Of a stretch of 41,825 nucleotides of DNA, positions 23,604 to 35,689 are shown in pieces (positions within the stretch are counted from its first letter, which is position 1; each line of letters begins with the position of its first letter). The notes beneath the pieces are model-generated. The model did no database searches and was not told where the DNA came from. It saw only the letters and a program-made list of their open reading frames with translations. Source of the stretch: Sordaria brevicollis (taxonomy: Eukaryota > Ascomycota > Sordariomycetes > Sordariales > Sordariaceae); the NCBI GenBank assembly GCA_033439795.1, contig JAUTDP010000022.1, forward strand, positions 1 to 41,825, given 5' to 3'. The translations under genes and the position numbers were made by a program.

Positions 23604-25116
23604 TCAGACCTGCCCACTGTTGCTCCCGTTCCCGTTTCCTTCCCCGTTCCCAGCAGCAGAATACTCTGTTGGGTTCGGCGCCCAGTTGGTGGTGCCGGTT
23701 TGCGGCACAGGCGGATACAGACTCGTCGAGCTGTCCTGGGGCTGAACAGACTGAACAGGCTGAACACTTGTTGAGGCTCCTCCAGGTCCAGCCAAAGTGT
23801 GTGGTTCAAGAGGATGAGCTGGAAACTCCTCTTGCGACTCCAACGGCTTCAGCACCGCCTTCCTCGCTCGTGGCCTTCTCACCCGCTTCTCCATGATGCC
23901 CAAATGCTTGCCCGTCTGTCCTGGCTGCTCCGTTCTCGGAATGTAACCCTCCGCCTCATCCAATCCCATCTCCAGTCTCTTCTCCCTGTCCTTCCTCAGC
24001 AGCCCCTGCCTCCATCGCTCGTATCTTCCATGTCCATTCTTGAGCCTCTTTCTCCGACGCTCTTCGCCTTCGTCCTCCATCATCAGCTTGTTCTGCCGAG
24101 TTTCAAGCGGACGAATAGTGACTGAGTCGGTTTCGCCCAGTTTGCGCTTTAGCATGATCAGGTCCTCTAGGAAATGCGCCTGTGGTTGTCGCTGGCCCGT
24201 CTTGTCTCCGCCAATGTGCACGTAAACGCCGTCTGGCCGCTTGTATCGCTCTGGGATATCGTCGGCGCCCCAGGCTGTTATGCTGCTGATTTGCTTGGTG
24301 AGATTGTTGCTGTTTTGCTCTGCCATCTGCTTCGACTCTAGCCGGACTTCTTTAAAGTTGATTCTTGTTGAGCTGGCGGCTAGGAGGTCGAGTTTCCCGT
24401 CGCTGATGTTGCGAAGGGCGGGTAATGGGGAGTCTGGGTCGTGAGGTGTAAAGATCATTTCGGTGCCAATGTTTTCGCACCACGAGCCCTGGAAGATGTG
24501 GTTGCGGTAGGACACCATGGGTTCCTTGGAGTGGAGGTCGAGGATCTGGATGGTTTCGATTTGGTGTGGTGACTGTGACTTGGGGGTCTCTTTTGGAGGA
24601 GGCTGTGATTTCTCGGCGTTGACTGCTTGTTGCTGCTTGTTGGGCTCGACTGGCTTATTATGTTTGTTGATCTCCTCCAGTCCTCGTAGGGCTGGGTCAA
24701 TAACGTCGTCGGTCTTGGAGTCGGCGTCCTGGGCAGCAGAGTTTCCGGTATTCGCGTTGTTCTCGGCCACAGCATTGTCGAGATTCGGCATGTCTTTGCC
24801 AGGCTCATCGTCGTCGTCGGGACCTTGAAGCTCGGCTATGAGGTCGGGGTTCATCGGACGGGGTTCGGACGTGTTGAAGAGAGGGTTGTACCACACTCGG
24901 TAGCCGTTGCGGGTGGCATTGACAATGTCATCGGGATGTTTCTCGAGAAAGTCGCGGACTGAGAGGTCTAGAGTGAGGTAGTATGTCTGCCCGTGGTCTG
25001 GTTAGTTGGGAAATCAAGGGGAAGCTGAACAGATGGTGACCGACTTCTGTCTCGGTTGTCGAGTATTCGTACTCCCACTCGTCCTCATTCTCGACTGGGG
25101 GTGCCGTAGAGCCCAT
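23604..25116 (-). CDS. TFIIIC subunit with triple-barrel domain (Sfc7/GTF3C6-like)
   Basis: The CDS joins 25,116-25,045 and 24,986-23,604, giving 484 residues. Residues 8-60 hold the family's N-terminal signature EDEWEYEYSTTETE-TYYLTLDL followed by NGYRVWYNPLF. After an acidic, Gln/Pro-rich insert (about 78-165) comes the beta-rich triple-barrel region (about 168-240), including IQILDLHSKEPMVSYRNHIF and GSWCENIGTEMIF. A basic segment (about 320-400, EERRRKRLKNG and RRPRARK) could bind nucleic acid or act as a nuclear signal. The tail is Gly/Asn/Ser-rich. TFIIIC binds the internal A and B boxes of tRNA genes and recruits polymerase III. The start at 25,116 has a strong context (GACACCATGG); an upstream in-frame Met at 25,317 would add 67 residues lacking family features. 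The intron brings the halves of the signature together in phase 0. Confidence 0.9.
24987..25044 (-). other. Intron of the TFIIIC subunit gene
   Basis: 58 nt on the minus strand, with donor GTCGGT, branch-like CTAAC and acceptor GCAG. The donor differs from the usual GTAAGT/GTGAGT at positions 3 and 4, but the splice restores TETE-TYYLTLDL in phase 0. The next GT, four bases downstream, would shift the frame. Confidence 0.88.
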
Positions 25117-25617
25117 GGTGTCGCCGGCGGAAGGTGGGTGAAAGAGAGAGGCAGAATGTAAAATGATGCTCTGGGCCGTGTAGCACGAAATGAAGTGGTT
25201 CTGGAAATGCTGATGTCGGGATAGGTGATGGATCAACAAATTCCACTTGATGGGATGCCGAGGGGTTGCTAATCGGCGCGCCTGTCGCATGGAAATTTTA
25301 GCGGTCAAGCCTGGCAAAATCGCAGTCCCATGTGCCTGCAGGACGGGAACAGCGGGGTGTCTTCCCCACTGCTACAGAGGCTCGCTAACAAGGGACGGCC
25401 ATTGATAGGGTGCCCCGCCATCCGGCGCTACGGGGACCCCTCGGAGATTTGGTAGTGGGTGGGTGACTCCATCTACTCGTCGGTTAGGGGCACAGACCAT
25501 GGGCCGTGTGGGGCCTACCTTTGGGGGCCCGCTTCCAGCCAAGCCAACCTCCTCTCCTCGTCCCTCTGAGAGTCGGGAGTTTTACCTGTAACGCGCAAGC
25601 TCTGTAACGCTCCAGAA
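25117..25617. other. Upstream region of the TFIIIC gene and right island border
   Basis: Normal-composition DNA that ends abruptly at about 25,617, where AT-rich RIP-type sequence begins. Two copies of CTGTAACGC (25,586-25,594 and 25,602-25,610) lie right at the border and may belong to the terminus of the adjoining DNA transposon. No gene supported. Confidence 0.6.
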
Positions 25618-28344
25618 TCAATAATCTACTATAACTTTACTAAACCTTCTTCAATCCTTTTGTAAATAACTTCATTTTATTCGTACCGTCGAATTCTATT
25701 TATTATATATATTTTTATTATACTTATCTTTAATCTAGAGGTTATATCCTATATAAAGAAGGCTGCCCGATACTTTTTAGTAAATTAAACCGCGACCGTA
25801 ACCCGATCTATTACGTTTCGAATTAAAGCTAATATTAAAATTAAAAATAAGGGGAGAATTATATATAAGATTATTAGCGACTTATTTAACGTTAGCGAAA
25901 CTATCGTTAAAAAGTATATAATACTTATTAGGGATAAGAAGCTATTATTAACGGGCGTAAATATATATCGATTATTAATATTAATCGAAGAGGAGGATAA
26001 AATATTTAATATCGTAATTTAGATTGCTAATTATAGTTATTTCTTTATAATTAATGCTTCCTTAGTTAAATTAATTAATTAATTAAGGGATTAAAGATTA
26101 ATTCTTTTATTTACTTAATTATATAGGTAATAAGTAATTGAATAGCGGAAATAATATTTAGAATTCGAATTTAAGGCGGTTAATTTTAAGGATATAAAAC
26201 GTATAAGCGTAGAAAATTAGCTAAATTCCCTTAAAGATTAGTTTAAAGAGATTAAAATTATTTATATTAGTTTTAATATTAAGGAAGAGAATATTTAGAA
26301 TATAAATGAGTTTCCCTTTTAAATAAAGGAAATTAAGGGAATTATAAAGGTATTTTTTATTAATTATATTCTTTATATTATTTTAATATAATTTCTTTAT
26401 TAATTAATATAATAATAGGTATTATTGGTAAAGAATAAGGTACGTATAAGAAGGGTTATTTTTAATCCTAGTAATAAAAAAAGTCTTATTATTATTGATA
26501 TTATATTAATTATAATAAAGAATATACTTTCCTTTTTAATATTTAAAACCTAAATTATAATATAAGGTAATGTATAAGTTAATTACAAAGTTAATTTAAA
26601 TATAATTATAATTAATATTATAATTAGATATAATAATGCCTATCGAATTATATAATAAGTTAAGTACTTTAATAAATACTCTTTTAAATTATCCCCCTCC
26701 TTTAATAATATAATCGAAGAATAGTTTGGTATATTACTAAATTATCCCCCCTTATTCGAAAGATTAGAAAAAGCTATTATAATTATTATATTAATAAAAC
26801 CGAGGGTATATAGAGTATTATTTATAAATGGATTTAAAGCTTATAAAGATTTTAATATTTTATAATATTATAATACCTTCGATATTATCTTTATAACGCT
26901 CCCGTCCTATATTAATTATATATTATAATTATTTAATATAGGAGTATATTAGGTAATTAAAAAGGTTTATTAGAAGGCTTTAATTAATAAAATTATTAGT
27001 AATATTATAATAATTAATCGTATAATATTTTTAAATAATTGGAAGAAAGTTAAAGAGGTTAGGTTTATATATAATAATATTTATAAAGGGTGGGAAAAAA
27101 TAGGGCTCTAATTATTTAAATTAAATATATTACCGTTATTTATTTAATAATATAGGTATAATTAATATATATATTATTATTATAAATATCCCTTTTAATT
27201 AATTGCGTATATTTATTAAAGTAAGATAAAAACCCCTATTCCCTAAAAAATTCGAAGTTATTATACTACGGAAGGCTCTATATACCTTCGAATCGTTAAT
27301 TATTTAAAAGCGTTTTAATATCGTTAGTTCCCCATTAAAAAGGAGTATTAATAATATTAAAATAGCGTTAAAAGTTTCTATTAATAATTAATAAATAATA
27401 TTCGATTAGTAAGAGTTATAATTTCGCTATATTAAAGCGGAAATATAGAAATAAAACCCACAGCGTTATATTATTATAAGGGATAGAATATATATAAAAG
27501 AAGTTTTAAATACTAAAGTAGCCGCTAAAGCGTTATTCGATATAAAAGAAAGTTTAAAAGAGATTTAGCGAATAAATATAGCCTTTATTAAAAAGGTCGC
27601 TTTCGAGGATAACCCTAATTTTAAATAATAATTACTACGTAAATTTTAAGGTAAAAAAAAAAAAAGGTCCCGTTATTAATAAAGCTTTTATCCTTAATAA
27701 AAACGGTTTTATATTTATTACGAAGGATAATTTAGAATACGAATACGTATTATATGTAAAAAAAGGATAGGATAAAATTAAAGATAAGGGTAATAAAACT
27801 TATTATATTTATTTTATTAATTTATAGGGATAGGACTTCGATTTTTATATCCTTGAAATAAAGGTATAAAAAATAGTATAATTAAAGTAGGATATAAAAG
27901 TATTTTTAATTAATTTTAAAGATAAAGAGGATTAACGCTTCGAAGAAATAGGGAAGATTACCCTACTTTTAATATATAAGGATTACGTACCTTTTAAGAT
28001 TTATAATAAGAAGAGGGTTAAGAAAATTAAGAGGGGGAATTCCTCTTTAATAAAGATTATTTTAAATAACGAAAGTGTAAAAGAGCTCCTAATATTATTA
28101 ATTTTATTAAAATACCTTTATTTAATTGTTAAAAGGGTAATAAAAGTAGGACTTTCTTTAGTAGGGCCTTTATTTATAGGATTAATTATATTAATACTTT
28201 ACCCTCCTTTATATAAGAAAATTAAGCCCCCCCTTTTTAAAAAGGGGAAGGAGAAAGCTATTATAAATTCTAAAGAGGAAGAGGTTACTATAGTAATTAT
28301 AATAGTAATAAGTAAGAAATTAGAAGTGTTTATTAGCTATATAT
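25618..28344 (+). mobile_element. RIP-degraded Fot1/pogo-type DNA transposon
   Basis: AT-rich, RIP-mutated DNA whose plus strand still reads as a Tc1/mariner-superfamily transposase of the Fot1/pogo group. The left end is near the island border at about 25,585-25,617. The right end is not resolved and may be interrupted by the Ty3/gypsy LTR that begins at 28,345. Terminal inverted repeats could not be identified. All reading frames are broken by stops of RIP type. Confidence 0.75.
25795..27660 (+). pseudogene. Fot1/pogo transposase relic (DD35D)
   Basis: The N-terminal part reads as a helix-turn-helix segment, with 'SDLFNVSETIVKKYI' at about 25,875-25,920. A second DNA-binding (CENP-B-like) zone follows, including 'VIE.RK.YLEFEFKAVNFKDIKRI'. 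The DDE core is clear: 'NINEFPF', whose first catalytic Asp position is now AAT at 26,305-26,307; 'RVLFINGFKAYKDF', with the second as AAT at 26,827-26,829; and 'LFNIGVY', with the third as AAT at 26,935-26,937. The second and third are 36 codons apart (DD35D, as in Fot1). 'YKGWEKIGL' near 27,080-27,110 matches the conserved end of the core. All three Asp positions reading as Asn fits G-to-A RIP. The protein is inactive. Confidence 0.8.
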
Positions 28345-28967
28345 TGAAATGGGGAAGAAAAACAACCCTAAACAACCACTACCACCATAACAACTGGGAA
28401 AGGAGCTATATCAAAAACTTCTAATAAGATTAAAAGAATAAAGAGAGGAGTAAATCTATAAGGGAGAAAGGAGCAATCTAATAATAGGAATATCTTTTTC
28501 GACTTAATTGTATTTTTTCTTTTACTTATTATAGAGGTAGGGTTAGGAAGTTTCAAAAATTTAATTAAGGAGTTAATTTTCACTAAATTAAAGAAGATTT
28601 TTATCTTAAAGATTAAATAAAATCTAATTATTATTCTAATAAAATTTGCCTAACCTTCCTTCTTTTCTTTCTAATTACCCTTCGCTCTTTTTATTCCTTT
28701 AAAACTTTCTTTCTTTCTATATAAAAGTCCGAAATTTATTCTATAGCTTTCTTTCTTAATTTGCTTAATATATTACTATTATATTTCTTTTAAATTAATT
28801 TATTATAATATATCCTTATCCTATACCTCTTTTTTTAAATTATAATTAAGGAAAATCCTTAGAAGAATTCCTCCTAAATAAAAAATTACGAAAAATTTTC
28901 GAAAAAATTTAGAAAAAATTTACTATTTAGCCGTATACCCTTATACCTATTTACCCGCCCTATTTTA
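28345..28967 (-). repeat. 3' LTR of Ty3/gypsy copy B, 623 bp
   Basis: Matches 5,573-6,196 end to end, with ends TGAAAT and ATTTTA on the plus strand. It keeps more CpA than the other copies (for example 'aacaaccactaccaccata' near 28,370), so RIP hit it less at that end. Contains the LTR open frame at 28,368-28,583 (minus) and a palindrome at 28,846-28,862. Confidence 0.85.
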
Positions 28968-28981
28968 AACTTCCCTTTAAA
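28968..28981 (-). other. Polypurine tract next to the 3' LTR of copy B
   Basis: On the element's strand TTTAAAGGGAAGTT lies directly before the LTR start. A purine-rich AAAGGGAAG there is expected as primer for plus-strand synthesis and independently supports orientation and LTR boundary. Confidence 0.65.
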
Positions 28982-30605
28982 TTTATTTATTAATCCTATA
29001 AAGCCAAATTTATTAATAATTACTTTAATCCTTCTTAGCCGACCTCTTCCTTTTTTACCTTTTTAATCTTTTAAATTCTCTTTCTCTTCTCTTTTTCTCT
29101 TTCTAAATTAATTTACACTTTATTTTCTATTTACTTTCTTTTTAACCGATCTTCTTCTTATTTTAAGCTACTAATATAATAATATATCCTATATTTTAAA
29201 TATAATTTATAAATATAATATATCGGAATAATATCGGAATATATTTAATATTGAAAACCGTATTACTAAATTCTCGAAATTTATTGGCAAATAGGAATTA
29301 ATTATCTACGCTAAATTTATTAAATAAAACGAAATTATTAATTATAACGATTTCTCTTCCCTTATAATTATTAATATTAATTACTAATACTTATCGTTCC
29401 TCTATACGCTTCCTCTTCGCTTTGGGAATTAATAGCAATAGTTATTTTTTTTTAATAAAAAACGCTAAAATACTATTATAATTTCCTTTTAATTATATAT
29501 TAATAATTATTAAAGAAATATTATTAGTAAGATTATTATCGGGTAAAGTAATTTTAATTCTAAGGAGGGATCGGATAATAGGTTTTTATTTAGGAGGACG
29601 GAGAAAATGGGGGAAATTAGTACATTCTTATATTAATTAATACTTAACTATTTTAATAGGGCGATATTCGTTTAAATAATTTTTTTAATATACTAAATTC
29701 GCAAAGAATTTAGGCCGGGGATTAAAATCTTCTTCTCTACTTTTCCTCTTTACGACTATATAAATCAATTATTTCTAATTTTTCGAAAATAAATTCTTTT
29801 TCATCTATTATATTAAAAGGGCATTATATATTATTTTTATTTATTACCGAATTATAGTATTTTTAAACTATTTTATATCGGGAATTTAATTATATTCCTA
29901 TTAATATTTACTTTATTCTTAAAGTTTAATCATTGTAAACCCTTAAAGTAATTTATTAATAAATTTATTTCGACGCTTTATTTCGATAAAGAAAATTCGG
30001 GCTACTTCCAAGATTTAAAGGCTATAAATCTAAATTCTTTATTATATTAGGAATACTATATTGAATTATTTCTAATTATTAAAAATATTAAAAATTCGAT
30101 TTCTTATCGGTATTAGAAAAATATAATTCTTAATTATAAATACTTTATAAACTTTTATAATTTTCTATTCGTATTATTAATCGTAGAAATTATTATAAAA
30201 AAACTAAAACGTTTTTCCTTAATTAAAAATTGCGAAAATAAAGTAATTATTAATTATAATAAGGAAGTATTAATATCGAATTAATTTTAAATTATTTCGA
30301 ATATTAATATTTTTAATATAAAATTTATTACGTTTAATAATAGTAATTAAATTTATTAAAATATAAATCTAATCGCTATATTTTCGTAATATTTAATATA
30401 AATTAATACAAATTATTTTTCCTTCCTACTAACTCCTAATATTCGCTAAATATTATATATTAATTAATTTTAATATTATTATATTTTAGGATATAATCGG
30501 GGTTAATTATTTATTAGGCTATTTTAAAATAAGAGGAATAATTATATAGCGGAATATAATTTTAATTATTTATTTATCGTTATTAAGCTCTCTAATAATT
30601 AAATA

Positions 30606-30839
30606 AATTGGATTTTTATTAGGGATAATATTTTATTACTAGTCAATTCTAGGGTATTTCTAATTTTAAAATTTATTATAATAAATTAAATTATTTCTAA
30701 TACGAAGGGGATAAACTTCTCTAATAATTATATTACTAAATTAGGGCCAAATTTTATTCTTTTAATTCTAACGCCGAATAGTTTCAAAAATTATAGGAAG
30801 GCAATTATTCGGTATTCCTATAATAAAAATCGGGGGTAG
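30606..30839 (+). pseudogene. Coding-like relic of unknown family
   Basis: 78 codons on the plus strand with a single internal TAA before the TAG at 30,837-30,839. The translation has mixed composition, with segments such as 'FSNNYITKLGPNFILLILTP' and 'SFKNYRKAIIRYSYNKNRG', which is more protein-like than the neighbouring frames. It runs antisense to the host retroelement. Function unknown. Confidence 0.35.
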
Positions 30840-31559
30840 ATTATTATAATTAAAATTAGAGGAATTTATATTAATTAATATTTTAATTAATAATAAAATT
30901 CTAAAGGATAGAAAATTTAATATAAAAGGGCTTTTAATAAATAATAATAATATAAATTTATAAAAAAGTTTATTAATATATAAAAAGAAAAAAAAGAAGG
31001 AAAGGAAGGGCTATAAATAAAAGGTTTTTATACCCGTTTCGTAAATTATTTATAAGGTCGAAAAATCGTAAATTCTTCCCTTTCTCCTTATTTCCTCTTG
31101 TAAATTACTTACAATACTCCAAACTCACTCTTTCTAATTTCTATTCATCCTACTTATATTTAAAATTTTAAGCGGTAAAATAGGTAAATTTTATTTAACT
31201 TCTTTTAATATAATCTCTTAACCTTTTGGTATAATTGAAAATTTTAATCCGTAATCGAATTTTAAGATTAAAATACCTTTTCTATTATTTTTAATAAAAA
31301 AATATTTTAAAATGGTATTTATAACCCTTTTTATAATTAATTAAAATTTTAAAATTTTACGAAATTGCTTTAAATAAACGGATATTATCTTTTTTATCCG
31401 GTTTAAAGGTTTTTCGTAATCGTAAAGTATATAGTATAAATAATTTTAAAAGGATGGTTTCTATTGGCTTTTTCTTTCGAAGATTATTTATTAAAAAAAT
31501 ATAAGAAAGGTATATTTCTACTTACAATTATTCCTTATTTTTTCTCCTAATAACCTTCT

Positions 31560-32100
31560 CCTTTTAAATATAATAAAATATTAATAATAATAATAAAAAT
31601 AAAATTATTAAATAATAATTCTTCGTAATAAATTAATATAATATCTTCTTCTAATTTTAATACCGGTTTCCTTCCCTCTACGAATAACCCTCTATTTCGC
31701 TTCCTCTAAAAGGAAATCTCTATTAAGGAATTTACTATATTTAATTAATTTAATTTAAATATTAACGCCTTTACTTTATTTATTAAAAAACGTATTGCTA
31801 TTATTAATTGCAATTCTCTTCGGCTATACTTTGGCTTTAATATTTCGGAAATAGTATATTAAATTAATTTTCGCCCTAATAATAAAAAGTAAATCCTTTC
31901 TAAAATCTATATTAACTTTTTATATCGACCTTTACTTCCTCCTAATACCCTTCAAAGTATTATTTAAAATAATTACTTTCGGCTATTTAATACTATTATA
32001 AATATTTATTTAATTAATAAACCTATTATTACTAATTAATTATATATAAAATAACGTATTAATAATAATAAATTATTAATAATTATAATTACGTCTTTTA
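31560..32100 (-). pseudogene. Coding-like relic of unknown family
   Basis: On the minus strand about 170 codons read as protein-like, interrupted only by stops explicable by RIP. Segments include 'GGSKGRYKKLI', 'ILKPKYSRRELQLIIAIRF' and 'NRGLFVEGRKPVLKLEED'. It lies downstream of integrase on the same strand, so it may be an extra product of the element. I recognise no domain. Confidence 0.4.
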
Positions 32101-32407
32101 ATTTATTTATTACGTATCGATTAATTTTAGAACGGATATTTAATTCGCTTCGCAATTTATTTAATCGCTATATCCTTATTGAAAAAAAAGGAATTTAACC
32201 GTAGGGTTATTACCTTATTTATATAAAAGCAAAGAAAAAGCGGATTTTTAGGTTAATAATTCAATTATTTAATAACGAATAAATATTCTTTTATTCTCTA
32301 TTAATATCCTTCTACTAATTATTATCTTTTTTTTCTAAAAATAAAATCACTTATTCGTACTACGTTAACCGATTCCGAAAAACGTATATATCGGTATATA
32401 TTATTAA

Positions 32408-33067
32408 TTAATAATAGAAATATATTCCTATTTAAGTTCTTTTCGTCGGCTATAAGTCTTTAAGTAGGGATATTAAAGGGGGATTTATAATAATTATATT
32501 TAGTATAATAAAACGGCTTTAGATTATTCGGCATTTATTAAATTTTTGGGTAATTTTAAATTTATTAAAAAGTACCTAATCGAAGGTTTTAATCCCGAAT
32601 TTATTAAAATTTTAAAGTTTAATTAAGTTAAATATCTTATTTAGAGTTGTAATATTAATTGCGCCCGTTCGATATTAATCGATAATATTCTTCTTTACCG
32701 TTAAGTTATTAATAAAAAACCCGTCCCTATTAATTATAAATAATAATTAGAATATATATATTAAGAATCCGAAACCTTAAAGTTAAAAGGAAAAGGTATT
32801 ATAATCCGCGGTAATCGCGATGCATTTAGACGGTTATTAATAATAATAGAAATTAACGATAAGGATAAGGAAATAATTAATACTAATAATAACGATTTGA
32901 GCTCCTTTAGTAAGGAATTTATTACCGGCGAAAATAATAATAACGAAAACGAAGGTAATAATGAAGAAAATAACGAAAATAACGAAGGTAATAACGGGAA
33001 TAATAATGAGGATAATGAAAATAATAAGGAGGAGGATAATAAAGATAATAAAGAAGATTTTAATTAA
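32408..33067 (+). pseudogene. Antisense coding-like relic with Asn/Glu/Asp-rich tail
   Basis: A plus-strand frame of about 220 codons ends at TAA 33,065-33,067. Internal stops are all TAA or TAG in places consistent with former CAA/CAG. Readable segments include 'FIKFLGNFKFIKKYLIEGF', 'SCNINCARSILIDNILLYR' and 'KGKGIIIRGNRDAFRRLL'. The last 45 codons or so (about 32,930-33,064) encode a run of Asn, Glu and Asp, originally probably more acidic because G-to-A RIP turns Asp into Asn. It is antisense to the host retroelement. Family unknown; it could belong to a nested element. Confidence 0.4.
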
Positions 33068-33789
33068 GAGTATAAAATTTTAATTAACTTCGAAGGTTTT
33101 TTTAATAATAAATAGGGGTTTTATTAAAAATTATTATTAATACCTATATTATAAAAAAATAAATCTATATTTTACGGTTTTTTAAAATTTCCTATATTCT
33201 TATTTATATAAATACTAATTTCCGAAAAAAAATCGCGAAAAATTTAATTAAATAAAGGGGGTTAATAGGGTTTTTAGGAATATAATTAAAGGGAATAAAA
33301 AAAATAAATATAAAGTATAAGGCTCTATATATTATATATATTTCCCTTCGAAATTAATAAAAATTCCTACGAATTAATCTTATATAAAAATAAAATAATA
33401 ACGAATAATAATAAAAAGCAACGAAGTAAATACTAAGGAATATATTTATCCTAATTTTTAAAATTAGTTTAAATTTAAATTTGGGTATAATATTAATCTT
33501 ATTTTCGGTTTAGGTTTTAATTCCGACTTTAATTCGATTTCATTTTTATTAAAATAATATTAAAGGCCTTCGGGCTTAATAAATTCCAATTCGATAATAA
33601 ATTCTTAATTTTATTCGTATTCTTTTTTAATATTTTAGCGGGTTTAAATTTATTTTACTTTTAATCTTCGTGCTTATTCCTATATAAAAAATAAATATTT
33701 ATTAATTTAAATTTCTTTAAGGATTTATAAACTATTAATAGTATTAAAATTATTGAATTCTTCGTATTCTTTATTAAGATTAAAGAGTA

Positions 33790-34960
33790 TACTATTTCGG
33801 CGAATAAATTTCTTAATATTTTTAAAAGAAGTTAACCTCTTAAAACGAAATTTATTTAATTACGTATAATAATAAATATTCTTATTAATAATATTAACGA
33901 TTTTATAAAGACCTTTCCACCTATAATTTAATTTCTTAATAATATTTATATTAATTCCCCGAATATTATCGTAAATAAGGATAAAATCTCCGATATTAAT
34001 AATAACGTTTTTCGGTCTTATTTTATAGAAATTAATGGAATCTCTTCGTATAATAATTTTTTTCCTAATATCGGCAACCTTTTTAACCGCTTATTAAAAA
34101 TAATATTTAATATTATAATATATTTGAGCGATGGCGGCGATTAATTTATTTATTATATATTTCCTCTAAATATTTTTTTTACTCGATTAACCTTTAAAAT
34201 AAATAATCGAATTTAATAAGAGTAATAAGATTATAATTATAAATTAATTAAAAGGGAATAAATCCGTAATTATTATAAATAATAATATAATTAATAAAAA
34301 GGATATAAGGGAGTAAATCCCTCTATCCTTTATTAATTCCTTCTATTAATTTAATTAGTACTATAATAATTACCGAATATCTTTATTCGTTAACTCTATT
34401 AACTCGGTGGTTATAAAGCGTTATTCGTACTAACGGAATTTAAAAATTATTAAATACTTCGGTAAATTCTCTTTAAAATTTAGAACTATTATCGATAAAA
34501 ATACTAAAAAGATATCCCCAATATAAAAATACTTCTTGGAAGAAAATAATAATATATTTCGATATTAATACTAAAAGAACTTTTACTTCTACGTAATTTA
34601 TTAAATTATTTCTAATTTCTATTAACGTTTATTATCTTCCCTTTCCGCCTAATAAATATTAAACGTTTAAAATTTATTAATTAAAAGGTTAAAGAATTAG
34701 AAATAATTATTTATACCTATTTTTATAACGCTTAGGAGCGTATATTTAATAAATAATATAATTACGGATTATATTTTCGATTTAAATATATATCCTATAT
34801 TAATAATAATATTTAATAATCCGTTTATAAATTCCTTCCCTTCTTCGATAATCGGTTTTATTATAATAACGTTATATAATTAACTCTTATTATATTTTAT
34901 CGTTAATTAAAAGATAAAAATAAATACGCTTATAAATTATTTATAATTAAAACCTTTAAT
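33790..34960 (-). pseudogene. Integrase relic of Ty3/gypsy copy B
   Basis: Minus-strand reading gives an integrase zinc-binding zone around 34,900-34,720, with a 'YHN...H'-like start and a 'C..C'-type end followed by 'IYAPKRY'. The catalytic core follows, with a 'GGKGR'-like block near 34,650, then a C-terminal block at about 34,010-33,790: 'IGDFILIYDN', 'LNYRWKGLYKI' and 'KKFIRRN'. The last is typical of the Ty3/gypsy integrase C-terminus (GDLVL...RWxGPY). The integrase is broken by RIP stops. Its place downstream of reverse transcriptase gives Ty3/gypsy, not Copia, gene order. Confidence 0.75.
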
Positions 34961-35689
34961 AATAAATGAAATATTTAAAAGTGTTTCTTTTAAAAGTTTA
35001 TTATATAATAAATATTTTATTATATTATATAGGAACGTAAAGCGAGAGTAAATAACGAATTATATCTTCCGAATAATTAAAATACTTATTAAGTAAAATC
35101 CGCTCCCCTTTTATATATTTCTCGGTAAAAAGATAATAAATTTAAGTATCGATAAAATTGTTAATATTTTCTTTAAAACGCTTCTTTTCTAAATTATTTT
35201 TTCTAAGGGGTTTTTAGGAAAGGTTATTAATTACGGTATTTTTAATTCTAAGGATATATTTTACGTTAAAAACGAAATATTTTATCCAAATAATTTACCG
35301 TATAAGAAAGGCATTAGGAATATTATTTACCGCGCCGTTAAATTAATAAATAAGGATTTAAATATTTATTTTAATAATAAAATACGCTCCGAAAAATTAA
35401 TGTCTTAATCGTTTAAAAATATAAAATAAATTACGAAACTTTCGTTTAATAATATTATAACGAATTTCGATTAGTAATTAAATACTGCTTTTAAATTTAT
35501 AAAAATATTGCTTTTTATTAAGGTTAAATTATTTAATAACCGCTCCTTATCTTTTAATATAAATATTAATAACGAAATAAATAATTATTTCGTTATTATT
35601 GTAAACGAAGGTTATAAGGATTAGAATAATAATAATTTTATATTAAAAATATTTTATAGTAAATTATTAATTTTCTATCTATATTAATT

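Larger units (their letters stand above)
28982..33780. other. Unassigned tail of copy B between integrase and 3' LTR
   Basis: About 4.8 kb of RIP-mutated DNA with coding-like stretches on both strands: plus at 30,606-30,839 and 32,408-33,067, minus at about 32,100-31,560. It could be an extra gene region of the element or a nested, unrelated transposon. I recognise no domain. A short patch at about 31,090-31,150 keeps several CpA dinucleotides. Confidence 0.6.

Noticed and set aside
29440..29460. Homopolymer T and A runs and regular short tandem patterns in AT-rich DNA, considered as CRISPR-like or satellite arrays
   Set aside because: No regular repeat-spacer pattern; these are low-complexity products of RIP in a eukaryotic genome.
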